NCBI RefSeq assembly: GCF_024701375.2
Contig: NZ_CP113910.1
Location: 5,084,001-5,148,000 of the forward strand
Length of the DNA stretch: 64,000 nucleotides
Direction of reading: 5' to 3'
Origin: Streptomyces sp. KMM 9044
Lineage (GTDB): Bacteria > Actinomycetota > Actinomycetes > Streptomycetales > Streptomycetaceae
Below, piece by piece: positions 8,705 through 17,709 of this stretch; within the stretch, counting starts at the first letter, position 1, and each line of letters opens with the position of its first letter. The notes beneath the pieces are model-generated. The model saw nothing but the letters and a program-made list of their open reading frames with translations. It did not search any database and was not told the origin of the DNA. A program made the position numbers and the translations under genes.

Positions 8705-9883
8705 ATGGACACAGAACGTACGCGAGAAGAACTCCCGGTCGCCGGCGCCGCCGTCTCCCCGCTGCCTGCCGGCACCCGCCTGCTGCACATAGGCCCCCAC
8801 AAGACCGGCACCACCGCCGTCCAGGGCGCGCTGTTTGCCGCGAAGGAGGAGATGGCGCGGCACGGCGTCGACTTCCCGGCGCACAGCCGGCATCCGATCG
8901 AGGCCGCCCTCGCCGCCTGTGCCCGGCCCGCGATGATGGGGGACACGGCCCCCACCGAGCGCCACTGGCAGCGGCTGCTGGACCAGGTGCGGGCCACCGA
9001 GGAGCGCACCTCCGTGATCAGCAGCGAGTTCTTCGCGGACGCCGAGGAGGAGACGGCCGTCGCCCGGATCGTCGAACAACTCGGTGGCGACCGGGTGCAC
9101 GTCCTGGTCACCCTGCGTCCCCTGGCGCGGATCATGCCCTCGCAGTGGCAGCAGTACGTGCAGAACGGGCTGCGCATGGACTACGAGCAGTGGCTGGAGC
9201 ACATGCTCCGCCGGCCCCCGTACGGCAGCCCCACTCCCAGCTTCTGGCGCCGGCACCGGCACGACCGGCTGGTCGAGCGGTGGGCCGGGGTGACCGGGCC
9301 GGACCGGGTGACCGTCGTGGTGGTCGACGACCGCGACCGGGACGCGCTGATGCGCACCTTCGAGACGCTGCTCAGACTCCCCGAGGGGCTGCTCAGGCCG
9401 GTTCCGGAGACCGCGAACCGCTCCCTCACCCTCGCCGAGACCGAAATGCTGCGGAATCTTAATAAAGAATTCCGCGGCAACGCGCTTCCGGAAGAGCTGT
9501 ATTCGAGGCTCGTACGGCACGGCGCCATCGCACATATGAAGAACTCGTGCAGCCCCACTCCGCAGGACGTGAAGATCCGTACTCCGCAATGGGCCCTGGA
9601 GGCCGCCGCCGGGATCGGCGCCGAGGCGGCCGCGCGGATCGGAGGCATGGGCGTGCGGATCCTCGGCGACCTGGAACCGCTGTCCCGCGTACCGGAGTCC
9701 GCGGGGCCGGCGGGTGAGCCGCGGCTCGCTCCCGAAGTGGCCGCGCAGGCCCTGTTCGGGGTGCTGGCCACGGTCGCCGCGACGAACGGTGCCGGCAAGG
9801 GGCGTAGCGTCCACCGGACACCGTCGAAGGAACTCGTGAAGGTCCTCGGTCACCGCTGCCTGAAGCGACTGCGTCTGCGCTGA
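8705..9883 (+). CDS. Sulfotransferase-fold protein
   Basis: 392-aa protein with an N-terminal nucleotide-binding loop LLHIGPHKTGTTAVQG (residues 27-42), the hallmark of the PAPS-dependent sulfotransferase superfamily. Further support is VLVTLRPLARIMPSQWQQY (3'-phosphate-binding Arg/Ser region) and LRMDYEQWLE. No signal peptide or membrane segment is seen. The substrate is unknown; its place directly before wall-polymer genes suggests a surface glycan or a cell-envelope target. I chose the ATG at 8705; TACCAT at 8691-8696 could be a -10 box for a nearly leaderless transcript. The frame extends back through the phoD remnant, but that part is not this gene. Confidence 0.75.
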   Translation: MDTERTREELPVAGAAVSPLPAGTRLLHIGPHKTGTTAVQGALFAAKEEMARHGVDFPAHSRHPIEAALAACARPAMMGDTAPTERHWQRLLDQVRATEERTSVISSEFFADAEEETAVARIVEQLGGDRVHVLVTLRPLARIMPSQWQQYVQNGLRMDYEQWLEHMLRRPPYGSPTPSFWRRHRHDRLVERWAGVTGPDRVTVVVVDDRDRDALMRTFETLLRLPEGLLRPVPETANRSLTLAETEMLRNLNKEFRGNALPEELYSRLVRHGAIAHMKNSCSPTPQDVKIRTPQWALEAAAGIGAEAAARIGGMGVRILGDLEPLSRVPESAGPAGEPRLAPEVAAQALFGVLATVAATNGAGKGRSVHRTPSKELVKVLGHRCLKRLRLR

Positions 9884-10107
9884 ACGCGCCGGAGGCGTCC
9901 CGTCCGTCACGAACGGTGAGGGCGTGACTCCTGTGGGGTCGCTCACGGCGATTCAGGGGGCGTCCCGGGAGCCGTCGTCCGACACCGGGAGTCCCAGGTG
10001 AATGACAGGTTGCGTGCACATATGCGGCGGAGGTCGCTCACCTTGCACTGCGGTAACCGCTAGTGGGACCATTTGGAAGTTCCCTGTCGCCCCAAGGTAG
10101 GTCACCT

Positions 10108-11604
10108 GTGTCCCAGCGCATAGCCAAGCCCCGTACCACCGCAGTGATCCTGGCCGGTGGCACCGGCCAGCGGGTGGGTCTTTCGATCCCCAAGCAGCTG
10201 CTGAAGATCGCCGGCAAGGCAGTCATCGAGCACACCCTGACCACCTTCGAGAACACCGACTCGATCGACGACATCATCGTGCTGATGGCGCCGGGCTATG
10301 TGCCCGACGTCGAGAAGATCGTCGACAGGGCCGGGTTCAAGAAGGTCTCCCGGGTCATCGAGGGCGGCTCGACGCGGAACGAGACCACCGAGCGGGCCAT
10401 CTCGGCACTCGGCGAGAGCCTGGCCGAGGGCGAGGACCGCAACGTCCTCTTCCACGACGCCGTCCGCCCCCTGCTGTCGCAGCGTGTCATCGAGGACTGC
10501 GTGAGCGCCCTGGAGCGCTACCAGGCCGTCGACGTGGCCATCCCGTCCGCCGACACCATCATCGTCACGCGGACGCACGGTGAGGACGGCGAGTTCATCA
10601 CCGAGATCCCCGACCGCTCCCGGCTGCGCCGCGGGCAGACCCCGCAGGCGTTCAAGCTGTCCACGGTCCGCCGTGCCTACGAGGTCGCCGCCGGCGACCC
10701 CAACTTCCAGGCCACGGACGACTGCTCGGTCGTGCTCAAGTACCTGCCCGACGTGCCGATCCACGTCGTCGCGGGCGACGAGTACAACATGAAGGTCACC
10801 CAGCCGGTCGACGTCTTCATCGCCGACAAGCTGTTCCAGCTCGCCTCCACCGCCACCCCCGAGCAGATGGGGGAGGACGCCTACCGCGAGCTGCTCACCG
10901 GCAAGACGGTCGTCGTCTTCGGCGGTTCGTACGGTATCGGCAAGGACATCTGCGGGCTTGCCGAGTCCTACGGGGCCACCGTGTACGCGCTCGGCCGCTC
11001 CACCACCGGCACCCACGTGGAGAACCCGGAGGAGGTCGACGACGCGCTGTCCAAGGCGTACGCCGAGACCGGCCGCATCGACTACGTCGTCAACACGGCA
11101 GGTGTGCTGCGCATCGGGAAGCTGGCCGAGACCGACAACGCCACCATCGAGGAGGCGCTGAAGGTCAACTACCTGGCACCCGTGCAGATCGCCCGGTCGG
11201 CGTACAAGTACCTCGCCGAGAGCAAGGGTCAGCTGCTGCTCTACACCTCCAGCAGCTACACCCGGGGGCGCGCCGAGTACAGCCTCTACTCCTCGACCAA
11301 GGCCGCAATGGTCAACCTCACCCAGGCCCTGGCCGACGAGTGGGCCGGTGACGGCGTCCGCGTCAACTGCGTCAACCCGGAGCGCACCGCCACACCGATG
11401 CGGACCAAGGCTTTCGGCCAGGAGCCGGCGGGCAGCCTGCTGTCCTCCGAGGCGGTGGCCCGTACGTCCCTGGACGTGCTGCTCTCCGAGCTCACCGGCC
11501 ATGTCATCGACGTGCGCCAGCAGGACCCGACGGCGGGCGCCGCCCGTGCCAGCGGTTTCGAACAGGCGCTGGCGTCGGTGCTGGACCGTCAGGACGGCGT
11601 GTAA
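10108..11604 (+). CDS. Fused CDP-ribitol synthase: cytidylyltransferase plus SDR reductase
   Basis: 498-aa two-domain enzyme. Residues about 10-245 are an IspD/TarI-type cytidylyltransferase (AVILAGGTGQRVG at 13-24, PKQ 28-30, HDAVRP 116-121). Residues about 262-495 are a short-chain dehydrogenase (FGGSYGIGK 271-279, NTAG 329-332, catalytic YSSTK 394-398). The same fusion is known in Haemophilus Bcs1, which reduces ribulose-5-phosphate to ribitol-5-phosphate and activates it as CDP-ribitol. That makes this the likely CDP-ribitol source for the downstream polymer genes. GTG at 10108 with AAGG upstream was preferred to the earlier frame opening at 10063. Confidence 0.88.
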   Translation: MSQRIAKPRTTAVILAGGTGQRVGLSIPKQLLKIAGKAVIEHTLTTFENTDSIDDIIVLMAPGYVPDVEKIVDRAGFKKVSRVIEGGSTRNETTERAISALGESLAEGEDRNVLFHDAVRPLLSQRVIEDCVSALERYQAVDVAIPSADTIIVTRTHGEDGEFITEIPDRSRLRRGQTPQAFKLSTVRRAYEVAAGDPNFQATDDCSVVLKYLPDVPIHVVAGDEYNMKVTQPVDVFIADKLFQLASTATPEQMGEDAYRELLTGKTVVVFGGSYGIGKDICGLAESYGATVYALGRSTTGTHVENPEEVDDALSKAYAETGRIDYVVNTAGVLRIGKLAETDNATIEEALKVNYLAPVQIARSAYKYLAESKGQLLLYTSSSYTRGRAEYSLYSSTKAAMVNLTQALADEWAGDGVRVNCVNPERTATPMRTKAFGQEPAGSLLSSEAVARTSLDVLLSELTGHVIDVRQQDPTAGAARASGFEQALASVLDRQDGV

Positions 11605-11757
11605 TAATCGACTGCAAATAGACTCCGGTAATTCAGGCCTCTGCGGCCTCCCGTTTACGCAGTTCCTGCGCGGGTGTTCGCAGGGGCCTGAATCCGTCGC
11701 TCACGAATTACCCACAGGCACAAACCGGCACTCACCCTCCAAGAGCAGGTTTCTCCG

Positions 11758-13875
11758 TTGATATCCACCGCTATTCGCGTCGCCCGGGTGGGCAGCGCGG
11801 CCGAACTGGCCGCGGCGGCCCTCATGATGCTGGGCTTCCCCTGTCTCATGCTGGCCGCGATCGTCCCGAACGTCCCCGCCTTCGCGGCAGCGGCCGCCGT
11901 GACGTACCTGGCGGACCACTATCTGCACCGCAGGGGCAGCTACCTGGTCAACCGCCTCAGCAAGGTGCGGGCGGGCCTGTCGATCCGCTTCCTGATCCGG
12001 CAGCTGCTGCTGATCCTGCTCCTGGCCCGGATGTCCCTCGCGGACAACCTGATCTACTACGGGGCGATCGCCTGCTTCATCACGTTCTACGGTCTGCAGG
12101 CCCCGCACGGTGCGCTGACCACGTTGATCCGCAACCGGCGGCGCATGCCGGTGGCCACCCGCAACGTGGACCTGGCCTCCCGCATCCGGATCCCGGACGC
12201 GCCGCCGCGCGCGCTGATGAACCGCGCCGCGGAGAAGATGCTCCACCTCGACCTGGCGGCGGTCGTCGGCATACTCCTCGCCGCCGCCCTCGACTCGGCC
12301 GTCATCGGCTTCGCCGGCATCGGCATCACGGTGCTGCTGGGCCTCCTGTACGTGCTGGGCCTGGTGCCCTACGTGCGCGGCCGGCGGATACCGCCGAAGG
12401 CCGACCAGGTTCTGGTGGCGGTCGACGACTGGCTGCGCGAGTACCGGCCGCAGACGGTGCTGTACTTCTCCGGCTCCAAGGACTCCGCGTACCAGGTCAA
12501 CATGTGGCTGGAGACCATGGAGCAGCTGGACACGCGGCCGTTGGTCGTCCTGCGCGAGCGGGTCATACTGAACAACCTGGCCCCCACCACGGTCCCGGTC
12601 GTCTGCGTGCCCGGAGGGGTGCACCTGATGAACCTGGACCTGTCCTCGGTGCGGGTCGCGCTGTACGCGGCGAACGTCGGCAAGAACATCCACCTGCTGC
12701 GCGTACCGACCATGAAGCACGTCTTCATCGGTCACGGCGACAGCGACAAGCTCGCCAGCGTCAACCCGTTCAGCAAGGTCTACGACGAGGTGTGGACGGC
12801 CGGCCGTGCGGGCCGCGACCGCTACGCCATCGCCGACGTCGGCGTCCGTGACGACGACATCGTCGAGGTCGGCCGCCCGCAGCTGGCCCCCATCGAGACC
12901 CGGCAGGCCACGGCCGCGGGCTCCGCCGAGGGGCGCTGCCCGACGGTCCTGTACGCCCCCACCTGGGAGGGCTGGGACGACAACCCGGGCAACACCTCGC
13001 TCCTGCTGGCCGGTGAGAACATCGTGAAGCGGCTGGTCACGGCCGACCCCGCGGTCCGTGTCCTCTACAAGCCGCACCCCTTCACCGGCACCCGCAGCGC
13101 GCAGGCCCTGGCCGCCCACCTGCGGATCACCGCGCTGATCGAGCAGGCCGCCGCCGAGCGCGCCGCCGACCCCCGTCTCACCGCCGACCCGGCGGCGCAG
13201 GACCGGGCGCGGGGCGAACTGGCCCGTATCGAGGCCCGGCTGGCCGAACTGACCGGCTCCGCCGACAAGGGCGACGAGGCCGAGGCCAGTCGCGACGGCG
13301 TGATCGACGTGGCCCTGCACGAGGAGACCACCCGGCTGCGCGCCGAGTGGGACACCGCGTACTGGAGTTCCTTCCCCGACTGGGAGCACCGCGTCATCAC
13401 GGGGGCCGAGCCGCGCCTGTACGACTGCTTCAACGTCTCCGACGCGATGGTCTCCGACATCTCCAGCGTCGTCTCCGACTTCATCGCCAGCGGCAAGCCG
13501 TACGCCGTCACCGACTCGGCCGGGCTGGGCCTGGAGGAGTTCAAGCGGCAGAACACGGCGGTGCGCGCCGCGGTGATCCTGTCCAACGACGCGGCCCAGC
13601 TGGCCGAGCTGCTCGAGGCGGTCCGCACCCCGGAGGCCGACTCCCTGGCCGGAGAGCGGGGCGAGCTCAAGCGCTACCTGCTGGGTCCGGACGAACCGAC
13701 GTCCATCGACCAGTTCAACGCGGCGGTCGCACAGCTCGCCCGCAAGGCCGAGACGCGCAACCTCGGCCAGGAGTCCCGGACCACGGTCGGCGGCCCGGAC
13801 GTGGAGCCGGTGGACGCACTGCCCGCACCGTCGGCGTCCGTCACCGGCGAGCCGGACGCCACCGGAGCGAACTGA
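11758..13875 (+). CDS. CDP-glycerol/ribitol phosphotransferase-family membrane protein
   Basis: 705-aa protein of the TagB/TagF/TarL superfamily, expected to transfer polyol-phosphate from a CDP donor to a lipid-linked wall polymer at the inner membrane. The first 210 residues hold several hydrophobic segments. The transferase part follows: YFSGSKDSAYQVNMWLET, FIGHGDSDK (equivalent of the catalytic HGTPLK motif of TagF), YAPTWEGWDDNPGNT, YKPHPFTG and SDISSVVSDFIASGKP. The start is a TTG at 11758 with only a weak AGCAGG upstream. It follows the CDP-ribitol enzyme, so ribitol-phosphate is the likely substrate (inference). Confidence 0.85.
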   Translation: MISTAIRVARVGSAAELAAAALMMLGFPCLMLAAIVPNVPAFAAAAAVTYLADHYLHRRGSYLVNRLSKVRAGLSIRFLIRQLLLILLLARMSLADNLIYYGAIACFITFYGLQAPHGALTTLIRNRRRMPVATRNVDLASRIRIPDAPPRALMNRAAEKMLHLDLAAVVGILLAAALDSAVIGFAGIGITVLLGLLYVLGLVPYVRGRRIPPKADQVLVAVDDWLREYRPQTVLYFSGSKDSAYQVNMWLETMEQLDTRPLVVLRERVILNNLAPTTVPVVCVPGGVHLMNLDLSSVRVALYAANVGKNIHLLRVPTMKHVFIGHGDSDKLASVNPFSKVYDEVWTAGRAGRDRYAIADVGVRDDDIVEVGRPQLAPIETRQATAAGSAEGRCPTVLYAPTWEGWDDNPGNTSLLLAGENIVKRLVTADPAVRVLYKPHPFTGTRSAQALAAHLRITALIEQAAAERAADPRLTADPAAQDRARGELARIEARLAELTGSADKGDEAEASRDGVIDVALHEETTRLRAEWDTAYWSSFPDWEHRVITGAEPRLYDCFNVSDAMVSDISSVVSDFIASGKPYAVTDSAGLGLEEFKRQNTAVRAAVILSNDAAQLAELLEAVRTPEADSLAGERGELKRYLLGPDEPTSIDQFNAAVAQLARKAETRNLGQESRTTVGGPDVEPVDALPAPSASVTGEPDATGAN

Positions 13876-13895
13876 CCGGGGCCGGACACCTGACA

Positions 13896-13940
13896 GGGCT
13901 CGGCCCCCGAGGAGAGACTCCTCGGGGGCCGAGCCCTTTT
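13896..13940 (+). terminator. Terminator after the first polymerase gene
   Basis: Perfect 19-bp stem (13896-13914 with 13918-13936), three-base loop, followed by TTTT. One of the clearest intrinsic terminators in the window. Confidence 0.92.
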
Positions 13941-14090
13941 GCGTCCGAGACCGCCGACAGGTTCCCGCCACACCCGTGTGGTGTAGGCCACTTGAGGGGT
14001 GGGTCGAGGCAACCATCCACCTCGAACACACGTCTAACAGGTAGAGAATGAGGCGATACAAAGGGAAATATATCGTAATGAGGGGGAAAC

Positions 14091-15320
14091 GTGACCGTGG
14101 CGCAGCCTGATGTCACCGTGGTCATCGGGGCGTACGAAGCGATGCCGTACCTGATCGACTGCCTCGCCTCGGTGGAGGCGCAGACCATCGACCCGGAGCG
14201 CGTCGAGGTCGTCGCCGTGGACGACGGCTCGACGGACGGCACGGGGGAGTACCTGGAGGAGTTCACGGACCGCGCGCCCATGCGGGTCACCGTGATCCGG
14301 CAGGCGAACTCGGGCGGCCCCAGCGGCCCGCGCAACGTCGGTCTGGGCAGGGCCTCCGGGCGCTACGTGTTCTTCCTGGACGCCGACGACCGGCTGGGCC
14401 CCGAGGCCCTCGAGCGGATGGTCGCCATGGCCGACCGGGCCGGCACCGATGTCGTCCTGGGTCGGGTCGAGGGCGTCAACCGCGGCGCCCCGAAGTCGAT
14501 GTGGGGCCGCACGGTGGAGCGCACCGACGTGCACTCCTCCAACATCATGTTCACCCTCAGTGCGCAGAAGCTGTTCCGCCGCGCCCTGCTGGACCGGCAC
14601 GGCTTACGGTTCGACGAGTCGCTCTACACCGGTGAGGACGCGCTGTTCACCATGGAGGCGTACCTCAGGGCGGACGGCGTCTCCGTGGTCGCCGACCACA
14701 CCTGCTACTACCTGGTGGGCCGCGACGACGGCAAGCACGTGACCAAGAGCGGGAGGTACACCCTGAGGTTCGACTCCGCCCGCCTCCTGACGAACCTGAT
14801 CGCCGACCTCGTCCCCGAGGGCCCGCAGCGTGACCGGCTGATGGTGCGGCCCTTCACCGTCACCCTGCTCCCGCAGTTCGGCCCCCGGTTCCTCAAGGAC
14901 AGCGACCAGGTGCGGCGGCACAAACTGGAACTGGCGAAGCCGCTGACGGACGCCCACTGGACCGAGGACGTCGCCCAGCACCTGAAGGTCGAGGAACGGC
15001 TGCGGCTGCACCTGGTGGCCGAGCAGCGGCTCGGACTCCTCACCGAGACGGTGAAGTTCACGGCGTCGAAGAAGCAGGCGCCGGCCCTGCTGGAGCGGCG
15101 GGGCCGGCGCGTCTACCTCGCCTACCCGCACTTCCGCGACCGGGCGGCGGGCATCCCCGACTCCGTCTACCTCGCCGCGCCCCGTGAGGCCCGCGCCTTC
15201 CCCGGCTACCGCGAGGGCGGCACGGTCACCGTCCTGCGCCGCGCCGCCCGCCGGGCCCGCCGCCTGCTGGTCCCCGGCGAGAAGGTCACGCCGGAGGGCC
15301 CGACCTCGACGGCGGCGTGA
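14091..15320 (+). CDS. Family 2 glycosyltransferase, TarS/TarP-like
   Basis: 409-aa GT-A glycosyltransferase. The nucleotide-binding VDDGSTDGTGEY starts at residue 43, NSGGPSGPRN is at 73-82, the metal-binding DADD is at 97-100, and the probable catalytic region is YTGEDALFTMEAYL. The order of GVNRGAPKSMW, FTLSAQKLFRRALL and GEDALFTMEAYL matches, from memory, staphylococcal TarS/TarP. Those enzymes add GlcNAc to poly(ribitol-phosphate) wall teichoic acid. The C-terminal trimerisation domains of TarS are missing. GTG at 14091 follows an AGGGGG site. Its 3' end overlaps the convergent next gene by 35 bp. Confidence 0.82.
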   Translation: MTVAQPDVTVVIGAYEAMPYLIDCLASVEAQTIDPERVEVVAVDDGSTDGTGEYLEEFTDRAPMRVTVIRQANSGGPSGPRNVGLGRASGRYVFFLDADDRLGPEALERMVAMADRAGTDVVLGRVEGVNRGAPKSMWGRTVERTDVHSSNIMFTLSAQKLFRRALLDRHGLRFDESLYTGEDALFTMEAYLRADGVSVVADHTCYYLVGRDDGKHVTKSGRYTLRFDSARLLTNLIADLVPEGPQRDRLMVRPFTVTLLPQFGPRFLKDSDQVRRHKLELAKPLTDAHWTEDVAQHLKVEERLRLHLVAEQRLGLLTETVKFTASKKQAPALLERRGRRVYLAYPHFRDRAAGIPDSVYLAAPREARAFPGYREGGTVTVLRRAARRARRLLVPGEKVTPEGPTSTAA

Positions 15321-17535
15321 CGGGCCCCACCGTCTCGGCGTCGGCTGCGGTGGGGGCTCCCGTGCCGGCGTCGGAATCCCGGCGCTGACCGGGCAGGCCG
15401 GACAGCAACTCCTCCGCGAGCCGCTGAGAGTGCGGATGCCGCCGTGCCTCGGCCTGTCCACCGTGCGCCCTGCGGTGCAGGGCCGCCGCGTACAGGCCGT
15501 GCAGGGCCGCGTTGCAGCGCTCCTGGGACGCCGGCTCGTCGGGTCCCAGCAACCGTAGCTTCAACTCCGCTCGGGTATCGGCCAGTTCGTCCTTCTCCGG
15601 GTGCCGGACCGCCTCCAGCAACTCCGGTACCCCGCCCGCGTCCGGGGTCAGCACGGTCGCCGCCGCCGCCGTCGGGAACTCGGCGCGGAAGGCCTCCTCG
15701 GACAGCCCGCTGGTGTTCGCCACCGCGTACGGCTTGCCACTGGCGAGGAAGTCGCTGATGACACTGGAGACGTCACTGATCAGCAGGTCGGCGGCGTTGA
15801 AGCAGGAGTACAGGGTGGGCCGTACACCCGTGACGATCTGGTGCTCGTCCGCCGGCAGCGACGCCCAGTACGCCTCCTCCCAGGCCGCCGTGGCCCTGGC
15901 CACCGCCTCGGCCCGTCCAGGCGGCGGAGCGGACTGGGCCAGCATCCTCTCCACCTGGTCGGCGCCCTCCCGGACCCCGGCCGCCGTGAGCCGGTCCAGC
16001 TCCGCCGTGAGCCGCTCCAGCTCCGGGGCGGATCGCTCGGGCCCCGCGGATGCCGCGGGCCGTTCCCGGTTCGCCGCCCGGACCAGCTCCCGGATGCGCC
16101 GGTCCGCGGCGCCCGCCGCCGGCTGCACCGAGCCGGTCAGCGGGTGCGGCTTGTACAGCAGCCGCACGGCCGGATCCGCGAGCAGCGCCCGTACGAGGTT
16201 CTCCCCGGCCGCGACCACCGAGGTGTTGCCCGGGTTGCCGTCCCAGCCCTCCCAGGTCGGCGCGTACAGCACGGTGGTGCGGGCACCGGCGGCCGGCGGG
16301 CCCGACCGGGGGCGCACGGCGTCCAGTTGGGGACGGCCGATCTCCACCACGTCCTTGTCCTCGACCCCGACCGCCGCCCGGGCGTACCGCTCACGTGCCT
16401 GCGGACCGGCCACCCACACCTCGTCGTACGCCTTCGCGTACGGGTTGCAGGACGACAGCTTGTCGCTCTCGCCGTGGTTGACGAAGGCGTGCTTGATCGA
16501 GGGGATGCGCAGCACCTGCGAGGTCTTGCCGGAGTTCGACGGGTGGATGAGGACCCGCAGCGTGGAGTGTTCGAGCCGCATGAGGGTGGATACCTTCGGC
16601 AGGCACACGACGGGAATGTCGGTCGCCGCGATCCTCGCCACCATGAACCGCTCGCGCAGGATGACGACAGGCCGCCCGTCGAGCCTGCTCATCGTCTCCA
16701 GCCACATGTTGGCCTGATAGGCCGAGGACACCCCGCCGGAGAAGTACAGGCCGACCGTGGGCCGGTAGTCGGCCAGCCAGGCGTCGAACCAGCCGAGCAC
16801 CTCCTGCTCGCCCGCCGGACGCCGGGAGGGCAACAGCCGCACCAGCAGCGCGCCCAGTCCCGCCGCCGCGAGTACCACCGACACCGTGATCCCGGCCGCA
16901 GCGGGCAGGGGCTCCCCGGTCACCGCCGCCGCGGCCAGGCCGGCGGTCGTGGGCAGGCCGAGGAGCAGCAGCCGGTGGCCGGGCCGGCGCAGCGGCGCGG
17001 CGGGAGCGGGGGACAGGCGCAGCGCCGAGGCGTCGATGTTCCGGGTCAACACCGGCGGTGTGCGGGTGCGGCGGACCAGTACGGACACCGCCTGGATCGC
17101 GCAGTGCAGCGCGTAGAAGGCGAGCAGACCGGCGACCGGCCACGCGAACTGCTGCTCCCGGCCGTGTTCCCCGAGCCGCAGCAGGCCCACCACCAGGAGC
17201 AGATCGCGCAGTACATGACGGACGGTGATGTCCGCGTGCGACTTGGCCAGCAGCGACAGCATGCCGGGCTGCCACCGGTACAGCACGCCCTCGACCGTCA
17301 GGGACACGGCGGTCGCGGCGAGCAGCAGCGGGACGTCGGGGAGCAGGGCCCCGGCCGCCTGCGCCACGAAGGCACCGGCCAGGACGGCCGCCACCAGCAC
17401 CTTGGCGACGAGCGGACGGCCGGACGGACGGGGCGAGGTACGGCACCGGCGGATACTCGCCGTGAGCCGGCGACGGGACCGGGACAGCCGGCCGGACCGG
17501 GACGGCCGACCGGATCGGGACAGGGGCAGGGGCAC
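15286..17535 (-). CDS. Second CDP-polyol phosphotransferase-family membrane protein
   Basis: 749-aa paralogue of the product at 11758-13875. An Arg-rich N-terminus and several hydrophobic segments (to about 220) precede the transferase domain with YFSGGVSSAYQANMWLET, FVNHGESDK, YAPTWEGWDGNPGNT, YKPHPLTG and SDVSSVISDFLASGKP. The GTG start at 17535 has TGGAG eight bases upstream. It lies on the opposite strand and converges with the TarS-like gene. Two polymerase-family proteins could act as primase and polymerase, or make two different polymers (inference). The 3' end is low-complexity. Confidence 0.83.
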   Translation of the reverse strand: MPLPLSRSGRPSRSGRLSRSRRRLTASIRRCRTSPRPSGRPLVAKVLVAAVLAGAFVAQAAGALLPDVPLLLAATAVSLTVEGVLYRWQPGMLSLLAKSHADITVRHVLRDLLLVVGLLRLGEHGREQQFAWPVAGLLAFYALHCAIQAVSVLVRRTRTPPVLTRNIDASALRLSPAPAAPLRRPGHRLLLLGLPTTAGLAAAAVTGEPLPAAAGITVSVVLAAAGLGALLVRLLPSRRPAGEQEVLGWFDAWLADYRPTVGLYFSGGVSSAYQANMWLETMSRLDGRPVVILRERFMVARIAATDIPVVCLPKVSTLMRLEHSTLRVLIHPSNSGKTSQVLRIPSIKHAFVNHGESDKLSSCNPYAKAYDEVWVAGPQARERYARAAVGVEDKDVVEIGRPQLDAVRPRSGPPAAGARTTVLYAPTWEGWDGNPGNTSVVAAGENLVRALLADPAVRLLYKPHPLTGSVQPAAGAADRRIRELVRAANRERPAASAGPERSAPELERLTAELDRLTAAGVREGADQVERMLAQSAPPPGRAEAVARATAAWEEAYWASLPADEHQIVTGVRPTLYSCFNAADLLISDVSSVISDFLASGKPYAVANTSGLSEEAFRAEFPTAAAATVLTPDAGGVPELLEAVRHPEKDELADTRAELKLRLLGPDEPASQERCNAALHGLYAAALHRRAHGGQAEARRHPHSQRLAEELLSGLPGQRRDSDAGTGAPTAADAETVGPVTPPSRSGPPA

Positions 17536-17643
17536 GCGGTCACTCCAGGGTGCGTCGCGGAGACGGACGTCCGGGTTAACGCGTACCGACGTCCGGACGA
17601 CACGCGCGTGTCCGCAACCTGTGGAGTGACTGTTGACTGCTAG

Positions 17644-17673
17644 GGCCTGTCCGGCAGATCTGCCGGACAGGCC
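17644..17673 (-). terminator. Palindromic terminator after the pyruvyltransferase gene
   Basis: A perfect 30-nt palindrome (15-bp arms GGCCTGTCCGGCAGA and complement) lies 36 bases after the stop codon of the leftward gene at 17710-19227 and before the start of the next leftward gene. Confidence 0.8.
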
Positions 17674-17709
17674 TCGACGTCCCGGGGGCCCCGAAGGCCT
17701 CGAGGAGCC

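Noticed and set aside
15601..17643. A 680-codon open frame antisense to the second polymerase
   Set aside because: Arg/Gly/Pro-rich shadow typical of GC-rich antisense frames; the leftward gene has clear family motifs.
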